Below, in pieces: positions 52,868 to 60,189 of a DNA stretch of 64,000 nucleotides. The DNA lies in the NCBI RefSeq assembly GCF_002932875.1, contig NZ_PSWS01000001.1, positions 52,475 to 116,474 of the forward strand, given 5' to 3'. The position numbers and the translations under genes were made by a program. Each line of letters begins with the position of its first letter. Position 1 is the first letter of the stretch. A model generated the notes under the pieces. The model had not been told where the DNA came from. It searched no databases and saw only the letters and a list, made by a program, of their open reading frames with translations. Origin of the DNA: Rathayibacter tritici (GTDB lineage: Bacteria > Actinomycetota > Actinomycetes > Actinomycetales > Microbacteriaceae).

Positions 52868-53128
52868 TCACCCGACTGCACGCAACGCCCGGCGCAGACG
52901 CTCCGGATCCACCCGCCAGAACGTATGCACGCGCCCGTCGATCAGCACCACCGGGATCTCCTCCACGTAGCGCTCGTGCAGCTCCGAGTCGTCGAGGATC
53001 GACACCTCCGAGACGGCCACCGCGACCTCGTCGCCCAGGTCGGCCAGGACCTGCTCGATAACGGTCCGTGCGTCGTCGCAGAGATGACAGCCCGGCTTAC
53101 CCACGAGCGTCAGCTCCACGTCCACCAT
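52868..53128 (-). CDS. Glutaredoxin-like DUF836 protein
   Basis: 86 aa. Thioredoxin fold with the redox pair C14 and C17 in LVGKPGCHLCDDART and the cis-Pro region EEIPVVLIDGRVHTFWRVD. Family PF05768-like (DUF836); these act in cytoplasmic thiol exchange, possibly with mycothiol in actinobacteria. Its neighbours give no clue to a partner. Confidence 0.9.
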   Translation of the reverse strand: MVDVELTLVGKPGCHLCDDARTVIEQVLADLGDEVAVAVSEVSILDDSELHERYVEEIPVVLIDGRVHTFWRVDPERLRRALRAVG

Positions 53129-53173
53129 GCGGTCAGTGTACGGCGAGGGCTCCGAGAGGCACGCAGACGCAGA

Positions 53174-53205
53174 CGAGCGCCCGACCCCGGAAGGGCGGAC
53201 GCTCG
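53174..53205 (-). terminator. Terminator of the bS22 gene
   Basis: Arms CGAGCGCCCG (53174-53183) and CGGACGCTCG (53196-53205) pair with one mismatch around a 12-base loop, 19 bp beyond the stop codon. Confidence 0.7.
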
Positions 53206-53224
53206 AGACGGAAGAGGCGCGAGC

Positions 53225-53323
53225 CTACTTCTTGTTGCGACGCTGGTGGCGAGTCTTGCGAAGCAGCTTGCGGTGCTTCTTCTTCGCCATACGCTTGCGA
53301 CGCTTCTTGATGACAGAACCCAC
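53225..53323 (-). CDS. Small ribosomal protein bS22 (AURKAIP1/COX24 domain)
   Basis: 32 aa and extremely basic: GSVIKKRRKRMAKKKHRKLL, then RKTRHQRRNKK. The MAKKKHRKLLRKTRHQRR core is the AURKAIP1/COX24 domain, known in mycobacterial 30S subunits as bS22. GTG 53323 follows GAGG at a 7-nt distance. It is too short for most gene callers but highly conserved in actinobacteria. It occupies the decoding-centre side of the small subunit in mycobacterial structures. Between a glutaredoxin-like gene and an ArsR-type regulator. Confidence 0.93.
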   Translation of the reverse strand: MGSVIKKRRKRMAKKKHRKLLRKTRHQRRNKK

Positions 53324-53438
53324 GAAGACCTCACAACGTTCAGGGGGTCGACCGCCCGACGGGCGGCCGCTTACGAAAAACTGGCTCCCGCGAGCTTACA
53401 CGACGCAGCGCCGGGCAAGTCCCGGCCCGTCGCGCCCA

Positions 53439-53885
53439 TCACTTGCGCAGGCGCAACGCCTCCGCCACCTTCGTCGCACCCTCGCTGACCCCGCGCTGAA
53501 TGTCCTGCACCACCGTGCTGACCTGGTGCGTCCGCTCGGCGAGGGCACGGCCCAGCGACTCCGCTCGGGCCGCGGTCGGGGCGTCAAGCAGCGCGCCGGC
53601 CGCCTCGTCTTCGGCGAGGAAGGGCAGCAGCCAGTCCTCCACATCCGCCAGCGGCCCGTACTCGAGCGTATAAAAGCGGTGCTGGCCGCTCTCGCGCACT
53701 GTCACGAGCCCGGACTCGCGCAGCACCTTGAGGTGTTTCGAGACGGTGGGCTGACTCAGTTCGAGACGCGCAACGATCCGCGAGACACTCATGCCCTCGG
53801 TTGCGCCCTCGCGCCGCTGCTCGAGCAGCAGGGCGAGGATGTCGCGGCGCGTGCCGTCCGCGATCACCCCGAAGATGTCAGCCAT
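53439..53885 (-). CDS. ArsR/SmtB-like winged-helix regulator
   Basis: 148 aa. Winged helix in residues 1-85: IFGVIADGTRRDILALLLEQ, then RIVARLELSQPTVSKHLKVL and ESGLVTVRESGQHRFYTLEY. The metal-binding Cys motifs of ArsR sensors are absent, so the signal is something else. The C-terminal 60 residues are an extra helical extension with Ala/Glu-rich sequence. It is divergent from ktrB and could regulate potassium uptake. Confidence 0.85.
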   Translation of the reverse strand: MADIFGVIADGTRRDILALLLEQRREGATEGMSVSRIVARLELSQPTVSKHLKVLRESGLVTVRESGQHRFYTLEYGPLADVEDWLLPFLAEDEAAGALLDAPTAARAESLGRALAERTHQVSTVVQDIQRGVSEGATKVAEALRLRK

Positions 53886-53961
53886 GCCCCCAGGCTAGTC
53901 AGCGCCGCGGTCACGCGGCACCGAGCGGGTAGCATGGCCGCGATCGAGTGGAGGATCCGCC

Positions 53962-55416
53962 GTGGTGGTTCGGCAGCAGTTCCGCAGCCCCGTGGGCGTC
54001 TCGCCCGTCTCCCCCTGGTCGGGATTCGAGCGGGCCCGCGACCTGATCGACGACTTCGCCGGACGCTCACCGTCCCGCTTCGCGATCCTCATCTTCTCGG
54101 CACTCGTGCTCGTGTTCACCCTGCTGTTCTCGCTCCCCGTGTCGAGCACCACCGACACCGTCACTCCGCTGCACGACGCCTTCTTCACCGCGATGTCGGT
54201 GATCTGCGTGACCGGGCTCGCGACGGTGGACATGGCGACGCACTGGTCGGCGTTCGGGCACTCGATCATCTTCATCGGCGTCAATATCGGTGCGCTCGGT
54301 GTCCTGACCCTCGCCTCGATCATGGGCCTGGCGATCTCACGCCGCCTCGGACTGCGCGCGAAGCTCATGGTCGCCAGCGACTCCAACCCGCTGCGGATCC
54401 ACTCTGGGCCGGTCGCCGAGGGCCAGGCCGTGCGCCTGGGCGAGATCGGCGGCCTACTCGCCACCGTCGCGATCAGCGCCGCCGCGATCGAAATCGTCGT
54501 CGCGCTGCTGCTGTTCCCGCGGATGCTGATCGACGGCATCCCGATCGGCGAGGCCGTCTGGCACTCCTTCTACTACTCTGCGATGGCCTTCACCAACACC
54601 GGCTTCGCGCCCAACGCCGCGGGCCTGACACCGTTCGAGGACGACTACTGGTTTCTGGGGATCCTGATGGTCGGCGTTTTCCTCGGCGCCATCGGTTTCC
54701 CCGTGATCTACGCCTTCTCGCGCGGCTGGAGACGCCCGCGCAAGTGGTCGGTGCACGTCAAGCTGACGCTGGTCACCTCCGTGATCCTGCTCGTGGCCGG
54801 CGCAGTCCTCTACATCGTGCTCGAGTTCGACAACCCGAAGACCTTCGGCAGCTTGGACGCGGGAGACACCGTCTTCCAGTCCTTCTTCCTCTCGACGATG
54901 ACGCGCTCCGGCGGGTTCTCGACGATCTCGGTGCCCGACCTCAACGGGTCCAGCCTGCTCGTGACCGACATGCTGATGTTCATCGGCGGCGGGTCGGCCT
55001 CGACCGCGGGCGGGATCAAGGTCACCACCCTCGCGATCCTGTTCCTGGCCGCCTTCGCCGAGGCGCGCGGCAACAACGATATGGAGGCATTCGGGCGTCG
55101 GATCCCCAACGACGTGTTGCGCCTGGCCGTCTCGGTCGTCCTGTGGGGAGCGACGACGGTCGCCGTGTCCTCGGTCCTGATCCTGCACATCACGAAGGCC
55201 TCGCTCGATCACGTGCTCTTCGACGTCATCTCCGCCTTCGCCACCTCCGGACTGTCGACAGGGCTGACGGCCGAGCTGCCGCCGTCCGGGGCGTACATCC
55301 TGGCGCTGACGATGTTCATGGGCCGCGTTGGTACCGTGACTCTCGCCGCTGCGCTCGCCGCCAGCCAGCGGAGGCAGTTGTTCAGACGACCGGAAGAGAG
55401 GCCCATCGTTGGTTGA
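53962..55416 (+). CDS. ktrB: Potassium uptake channel subunit KtrB/TrkH
   Basis: 484 aa. Four M1-P-M2 repeats of the TrkH/KtrB superfamily; pore regions include SVICVTGLATVDMATH, AFTNTGFAPNAAGLTPF, TMTRSGGFSTISVPDL and AFATSGLSTGLTAEL, each with the central Gly that forms the K+ filter. GGAGGATCC precedes GTG 53962. It forms a Na+-dependent K+ uptake system with KtrA, whose gene overlaps its end by 8 bp. Confidence 0.94.
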   Translation: MVVRQQFRSPVGVSPVSPWSGFERARDLIDDFAGRSPSRFAILIFSALVLVFTLLFSLPVSSTTDTVTPLHDAFFTAMSVICVTGLATVDMATHWSAFGHSIIFIGVNIGALGVLTLASIMGLAISRRLGLRAKLMVASDSNPLRIHSGPVAEGQAVRLGEIGGLLATVAISAAAIEIVVALLLFPRMLIDGIPIGEAVWHSFYYSAMAFTNTGFAPNAAGLTPFEDDYWFLGILMVGVFLGAIGFPVIYAFSRGWRRPRKWSVHVKLTLVTSVILLVAGAVLYIVLEFDNPKTFGSLDAGDTVFQSFFLSTMTRSGGFSTISVPDLNGSSLLVTDMLMFIGGGSASTAGGIKVTTLAILFLAAFAEARGNNDMEAFGRRIPNDVLRLAVSVVLWGATTVAVSSVLILHITKASLDHVLFDVISAFATSGLSTGLTAELPPSGAYILALTMFMGRVGTVTLAAALAASQRRQLFRRPEERPIVG

Positions 55417-56080
55417 CCGCATCAGGTACGACGCCCCGGTGCTGGTGATCGGCCTTGGGCGCTTCGGAGCAGCCACGGCCGGCCAGCTCGACCGTCTCGA
55501 CCGCGAGGTCCTCGCCATCGACGCCGACGCCGGGCTCGTGCAGAAGTGGTCGGAGCGGGTCACCCACGCGGTGCAGGCTGACGCACGCTCCCTTGACGCT
55601 CTCGCGCAGATCGGCGCGCAGGACTTCCAGGTCGCCGTCGTCGCGGTCGGCTCCTCGATCGAGGCCTCCGTGCTGATCACCGCGAACCTCGTCGACCTCA
55701 AGATCCCGCAAATCTGGGCGAAAGCGATCTCGCGCTCGCACGGCAAGATCCTCGAGCGGATCGGCGCGAACCACGTGATCTACCCCGAGGCGGAGGCGGG
55801 CGAGCGCGTGGCGCACCTGGTCTCGGGGCGCATGCTCGATTTCATCGAGTTCGACGACGACTTCGTGCTCGCGAAGATGTACCCGCCCAAGCCGATCCGC
55901 GGTCTCACCCTCACCGAGTCGGGCGTGCGCCGCAAGCACCGCGTCACCGTCGTCGGCGTCAAGAGCCCCGGCAAGCCGTTCACCTACGCGACCGAGCAGA
56001 CCGTCGTCTCCAACCACGACCTCATCGTCGTCAGCGGCACCCCCAGCGACATCGAGCGCTTCGCCGCCCTCGGCTCCTAG
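55409..56080 (+). CDS. ktrA: Potassium uptake regulatory subunit KtrA/TrkA
   Basis: 223 aa. The RCK domain starts with PVLVIGLGRFGAATAGQLDR, the dinucleotide-binding site, with Asp in VLAIDADAGL; the C-terminal TrkA-C domain (residues of about 135-220) holds GLTLTESGVRRKHRVTVVGV. It gates KtrB by ATP/ADP or NAD(H) binding at the membrane's inner face. TTG 55409 is the likely start inside the end of ktrB. Confidence 0.93.
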   Translation: MVDRIRYDAPVLVIGLGRFGAATAGQLDRLDREVLAIDADAGLVQKWSERVTHAVQADARSLDALAQIGAQDFQVAVVAVGSSIEASVLITANLVDLKIPQIWAKAISRSHGKILERIGANHVIYPEAEAGERVAHLVSGRMLDFIEFDDDFVLAKMYPPKPIRGLTLTESGVRRKHRVTVVGVKSPGKPFTYATEQTVVSNHDLIVVSGTPSDIERFAALGS

Positions 56081-56098
56081 CCCCCTCCCCTCCCCCTC

Positions 56099-56159
56099 CG
56101 CGAGATGCCACTTACGCACGCCTCCTCCGGCGTGTCGCCCTCACAAGTGGCATCTCGCG
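56099..56159. terminator. 61-bp interrupted palindrome between ktrA and proC
   Basis: Perfect 15-bp arms CGCGAGATGCCACTT (56099-56113) and AAGTGGCATCTCGCG (56145-56159). The interior contains CACGCC-TCCTCC-GGCGTG, giving a cross-like fold. Located between convergent stops, it is a two-way terminator or a REP-like element. Confidence 0.75.
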
Positions 56160-56187
56160 GGGAGGGGCGGAGGGCAAAGGAGCGGGG

Positions 56188-57042
56188 TCAGGAGGCGGCG
56201 AGCTCGCGGGCGCGGGCCAGGGCGGCGTCGGTCGCGCGGGTGAAGAGCGCGGCGAGGTCCGCCTCCTGCAGGACCGCGACGGCCCGCTCGGTGGTGCCCT
56301 TCGGGCTCGTAACACGGCGGCGCAGCTCAGCGGGCTCCTCGCCGGAGTGGGCGAGCAACTCGACGGCGCCGCGGAACGTGCCGATCACCAGAGTCGACGC
56401 CTGCTCCGACGTGAAGCCCTTCGCGAGCGCGGCGGCGATCAGCTCCTCGATCAGCAGGAACACGTAGGCCGGCCCTGATCCCGAGATCGTCGAGAGCGCG
56501 TCGAGCTGCGACTCCGGCACCTCGACCACCTCGCCGACCGTCTCGAACAGGCGGCGCACGAGCGCCAGGTCCTCGTCGCTCGACCGAGTTCCCGCGCTGA
56601 GTCCCGTGACGGCACGGCCGACGACCGCGGGAGTGTTCGGCATCGAGCGGAGCACGGCGACCGACGCGGGAAGGTGCCGCTCGAACGTCGCCACCGTCAC
56701 TCCGGCCGCGACGCTGACCACCACGGCGCCCGGAGCGAGCGCGTCCGCAATGTCGTCGAGTAGATCGGGCACCAGGTGCGGCTTGACGGCCACGAGCACG
56801 ATCGCCGCACCCTCGACCGCGCGCCGGTTGGCCTCGGTGTCGTCGCCGGTGGCGAACGCGGTGACCACGGGGTGGCCGTCCCAGGCGGCGGCCTTCGCGG
56901 AGTCGCGGTTGGTCACCCGCACGCCCCCCTCGACGCGCACGCCGGGATCCAGCAGGCCCGTCAGGATCGCGCCCCCCATCGAGCCGAGGCCGAGGACGGC
57001 GATGGACGGGAGCAGCACGGGCGCATCGATCACGCCGCTCAT
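56188..57042 (-). CDS. proC: Pyrroline-5-carboxylate reductase
   Basis: 284 aa. N-terminal Rossmann fold IAVLGLGSMGGAILTGLLD, middle VLVAVKPHLVPDLLDDI and VSVAAGVTV, RSMPNTPAVVGRAVTGLSAG, and the family signature in SGSGPAYVFLLIEELIAAAL with SPKGTTERAVAVL. It makes proline, the last biosynthetic step. ATG 57042 is chosen because longer starts add non-conserved residues. Confidence 0.94.
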   Translation of the reverse strand: MSGVIDAPVLLPSIAVLGLGSMGGAILTGLLDPGVRVEGGVRVTNRDSAKAAAWDGHPVVTAFATGDDTEANRRAVEGAAIVLVAVKPHLVPDLLDDIADALAPGAVVVSVAAGVTVATFERHLPASVAVLRSMPNTPAVVGRAVTGLSAGTRSSDEDLALVRRLFETVGEVVEVPESQLDALSTISGSGPAYVFLLIEELIAAALAKGFTSEQASTLVIGTFRGAVELLAHSGEEPAELRRRVTSPKGTTERAVAVLQEADLAALFTRATDAALARARELAAS

Positions 57043-57134
57043 CCTACGAACAGCCCCGCGAGCAAGGGGGTCCAGGGCCGGTCCGGGCCTCGTAGGATGG
57101 CCCGACCATCCAGCGGCGAGCCCGAGGAGACCAC

Positions 57135-58145
57135 GTGAGCGCATCCGGAGGCGGCACCACGATCATCGCGGCACTCGCGGCCAACCTCGGCATCGCTCTG
57201 ACGAAGTTCATCGCCTGGTTGTTCTCCGGATCCGCCTCGATGCTGGCGGAGGGGGTGCATTCGCTCGCCGACTCCGCCAACCAGCTGCTCCTGCTGCTCG
57301 GCGGCCGTCGATCCAGGAGAGCCGCCGACGAGGAGCACCCGTTCGGCTACGGACGCGAGCGCTACGTCTACGCCTTCGTCGTCTCGATCATCCTGTTCTC
57401 GGTCGGCGGCGTCTTCTCGCTGTACGAGGGCATCGAGAAGATCGCCGAGCCGCACGAGCTCGACAACGCCTGGCTGCCGATCCTGGTCCTGGTGATCTCG
57501 ATCTGCCTCGAGGGCTACTCCTTGCGCACCGGAGTGAAGGAGTCGAACCGGGTCCGCGGCTCGCAGTCGTGGCTCCCGTTCATCCGCCGCGCGAAGGCGC
57601 CCGAGCTGCCGGTCGTGCTACTCGAGGACGTCGCCGCGCTCACCGGCCTGACGTTCGCGCTGCTCGGAGTCGGGCTGAGCGTGATCACGGGCGATTCGGT
57701 CTACGACGCGATCGGCACGATCATGATCGGCACCCTGTTGATCGTGGTGGCGATCGTCCTCGGCGTCGAGACGAAGAGCCTCGTGGTCGGCGAGGGGGCG
57801 ACTTCCGCCAACGTCGCTTCGATCCGCGCCGCGCTCGAGGCTGGGCACGATGTCGAGCGCGTGATCCACATGCGCACCCTGCACCTCGGGCCCGACGAGA
57901 TCCTCGTCGCCGCGAAACTCGCGTTCCCGGCCGCCGACACCCTCGGGCACGTCGCCGCCGGGATCGACGCGGCGGAGCAGCGCGTCCGCGAGGCGGTCCC
58001 CGCGGCGACGACGATCTACCTCGAACCGGACGTCGACCTCGGGCGGACGGCGACGGTGCCGTCCCGACCGGCCGAGTCGAGCGCCGCGACTCCGACCGCC
58101 GCGCCGCCGACTGCCGCCGCGCCGGCACCGCACGAGAGCGCCTGA
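57135..58145 (+). CDS. Cation diffusion facilitator (CDF) transporter
   Basis: 336 aa. Six membrane helices in residues 10-215 and a cytoplasmic C-terminal domain. The membrane metal site is in ASMLAEGVHSLADSANQLLL (HxxxD), with the second helix-5 site around EDVAALTGLTFALLGV. Family signature FGYGRERYVYAFVVSI. It exports divalent cations such as Zn2+, Fe2+ or Mn2+ in exchange for H+. The Ala/Pro-rich tail is probably disordered. 2 bp separate its stop from the next gene. Confidence 0.92.
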   Translation: MSASGGGTTIIAALAANLGIALTKFIAWLFSGSASMLAEGVHSLADSANQLLLLLGGRRSRRAADEEHPFGYGRERYVYAFVVSIILFSVGGVFSLYEGIEKIAEPHELDNAWLPILVLVISICLEGYSLRTGVKESNRVRGSQSWLPFIRRAKAPELPVVLLEDVAALTGLTFALLGVGLSVITGDSVYDAIGTIMIGTLLIVVAIVLGVETKSLVVGEGATSANVASIRAALEAGHDVERVIHMRTLHLGPDEILVAAKLAFPAADTLGHVAAGIDAAEQRVREAVPAATTIYLEPDVDLGRTATVPSRPAESSAATPTAAPPTAAAPAPHESA

Positions 58146-58146
58146 C

Positions 58147-58884
58147 GTGCGGCGGGCACTGGCGATCGTCAACGAGCGCGGTGCCGGGCTCGGCGCGCTC
58201 GAGCCGATGCTGACGGCCGAGGGCTTCGTGGTCGACGCCGTCGCCGGGACGGATCTCGACGCGATCGACATCCTCGTCCCCGACCTGGTCATCACGCTCG
58301 GCTCCAGCGCCGGCGTCTACGAGACCTCGCGACACCCCTTCATCAACCCCGAGATCGCCCTCCTGCAGGACCGGCTGCACCACCGCCGTCCCACCCTCGG
58401 CGTCTGCTTCGGTGCGCAACTGATCGCGTCGGCCCTCGGTGAGTCAGTGCACCCCGGAGCGACCCGCGAGGTCGGCTTCCGCTCCATCGTGCTCACGGAG
58501 GCGGGCGCGCGCTCCCCGCTGCGCCACCTCGCCACTGTCGACGTCATGCAGTGGCACGGCGACACCTTCGCTCTGCCGCTCGGAGCCGCACTGCTGGCCT
58601 CGTCGCCGGCGGGCGAGGTGGAGGCGTTCGCGGTCGAGGACTGGCTGCTCGCCGTGCAGTTCCACCCGGAGCTGACCGGCGCGATGGCGGCGCAGTGGCT
58701 CGAGGGCGACGGGGAGTATGCGGGAGCGGCGGGCTACGACGCGGCAGTTCTCGCTGGCGACCTCGCGGTCGGCCGGTTCGAGCGGATGCACGCGGCGACG
58801 CGGCTCGCACTCGCCGAGTGGCTGCGCGCTCCGAGCGGAGGGCGGTCGCCGTCAGCGGCGCGAGGCGAAGAAGTCGAGCAGTAG
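58147..58884 (+). CDS. Class I glutamine amidotransferase-like protein
   Basis: 245 aa with an intact triad: Cys87 in TLGVCFGAQLIASALG, His173 and Glu175 in AVQFHPELTG. It lacks a synthetase domain, so it is of the GuaA-N/YfeJ-like type of stand-alone amidotransferases of unknown acceptor. GTG 58147 is 1-2 bp after the CDF gene, hence the same transcript. Its last 33 bp overlap the end of convergent tadA. Confidence 0.9.
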   Translation: MRRALAIVNERGAGLGALEPMLTAEGFVVDAVAGTDLDAIDILVPDLVITLGSSAGVYETSRHPFINPEIALLQDRLHHRRPTLGVCFGAQLIASALGESVHPGATREVGFRSIVLTEAGARSPLRHLATVDVMQWHGDTFALPLGAALLASSPAGEVEAFAVEDWLLAVQFHPELTGAMAAQWLEGDGEYAGAAGYDAAVLAGDLAVGRFERMHAATRLALAEWLRAPSGGRSPSAARGEEVEQ

Positions 58885-59328
58885 CCGCGAGCTCTCCTCG
58901 GCACGCACCCCGGGGTATACCTCGACCACGTGATTGTGCCGGCGGTCGCGGAGGAGGTCGTGCACCGATCCCGACGCCCCGGCCTTCTCATCCCATGCTC
59001 CGAACACGACCCGCTCGATCCGTGCCGCGAGGATCGCACCTGCGCAGAGCACACACGGCTCCAGGGTGACCACCAGTGTGCAGCCCTCGAGATGCCAGTC
59101 GCCCCGAGCCTGGGCCGCCGCGCGGATCGCGACCACCTCGGCATGGGCCGTCGGGTCCCGGCGCAACTCCCGCTCGTTGCGCCCGAGCCCGAGCACGGCG
59201 CCCTCCGAGTCCAGCACCACCGCGCCCACCGGGACGTCTCCCCAACCGCAGGCCCGACGCGCCTCGTCGAGAGCCAGGCCCATCCACTCGTCGGAGTGCG
59301 GGGGGACGCGCAGATCGCTGTCGCGCAT
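58852..59328 (-). CDS. tadA: tRNA adenosine(34) deaminase
   Basis: 158 aa of the cytidine-deaminase fold. Zinc ligands H62 (TAHAEVVAI, with the proton-shuttling E64) and C92/C95 (LEPCVLCAGAIL). It converts A34 of tRNA-Arg(ACG) to inosine. ATG 59328 is preferred, as upstream codons are not conserved. Divergent from upp and overlapping the amidotransferase gene at its 3' end. Confidence 0.93.
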   Translation of the reverse strand: MRDSDLRVPPHSDEWMGLALDEARRACGWGDVPVGAVVLDSEGAVLGLGRNERELRRDPTAHAEVVAIRAAAQARGDWHLEGCTLVVTLEPCVLCAGAILAARIERVVFGAWDEKAGASGSVHDLLRDRRHNHVVEVYPGVRAEESSRLLLDFFASRR

Positions 59329-59398
59329 CGCTCCCCCCTCCCGCGGTCGCTGCCCCGCTCGGGCCGGTCGGTACGACCGCGGCCAGTAGATTGAGCTT

Positions 59399-60034
59399 AT
59401 GCGCGTCCACGTAGCCGACCACCCGCTGATCACCCACAAGCTCACCGTGCTTCGTGACAAGCGCACTCCCTCCCCTACTTTCCGTCAGCTCGCCGAAGAG
59501 CTGATGACGCTCCTCGCCTACGAAGCCACCCGCGGCGTCCGCACCCGCACCGTCACCATCGACACTCCTGTGACGCAGACCACCGGCCTCGCGCTCAGCG
59601 ACCCGCAGCCGCTCGTCGTCCCGATCCTCCGCGCAGGTCTCGGCATGCTCGAGGGCATGGTCAAGCTGATCCCGACCGCCGAGGTCGGCTTCCTGGGCAT
59701 GGCGCGCAATGAGGAAACCCTCGAGCCGACCACGTACGCCGAGCGACTGCCCGAGGACCTGTCGAATCGGCAGTGCTTCGTCCTGGACCCGATGCTCGCG
59801 ACCGGCGGCTCGCTCATTGCCGCCATCCAGTTCCTCTTCGACCGCGGGGCCGTGGATGTCACCGCCGTCTGCCTCCTCGCCGCCCCCGAGGGTCTGGCCG
59901 CCGTCGAGAAGGCCTTCGGCGACCGCGACGTGACCATCGTCCTCGGCTCCCTCGACGAGAAGCTCAACGAGCTCGGCTACATCGTGCCGGGCTTGGGTGA
60001 CGCGGGCGACCGCCTCTACGGTCTGGCGGGCTGA
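59399..60034 (+). CDS. upp: Uracil phosphoribosyltransferase
   Basis: 211 aa, the normal UPRT length. [20 protein letters not shown] at the start, [13 protein letters not shown], the PRPP-binding loop [18 protein letters not shown], and the uracil-binding C-terminus [18 protein letters not shown]. Salvages uracil to UMP. TAGATT (59387-59392) is 6 nt before the ATG, so leaderless. Confidence 0.95.
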   Translation: MRVHVADHPLITHKLTVLRDKRTPSPTFRQLAEELMTLLAYEATRGVRTRTVTIDTPVTQTTGLALSDPQPLVVPILRAGLGMLEGMVKLIPTAEVGFLGMARNEETLEPTTYAERLPEDLSNRQCFVLDPMLATGGSLIAAIQFLFDRGAVDVTAVCLLAAPEGLAAVEKAFGDRDVTIVLGSLDEKLNELGYIVPGLGDAGDRLYGLAG

Positions 60035-60189
60035 CCCCGCGGGCTGCGGAGCCCGCGTCAGGCACCTTCCGCTCGAGCGGCCCGGGCCCCGGTTCCCCTC
60101 GCCCAGCCCTGAGCCGCGTTCCGCGCCAGATCGATCGCTGTCCTCCGTGCGTCTCTATTCTCGTGACATTCACTCACGAAGGAGGCGCG

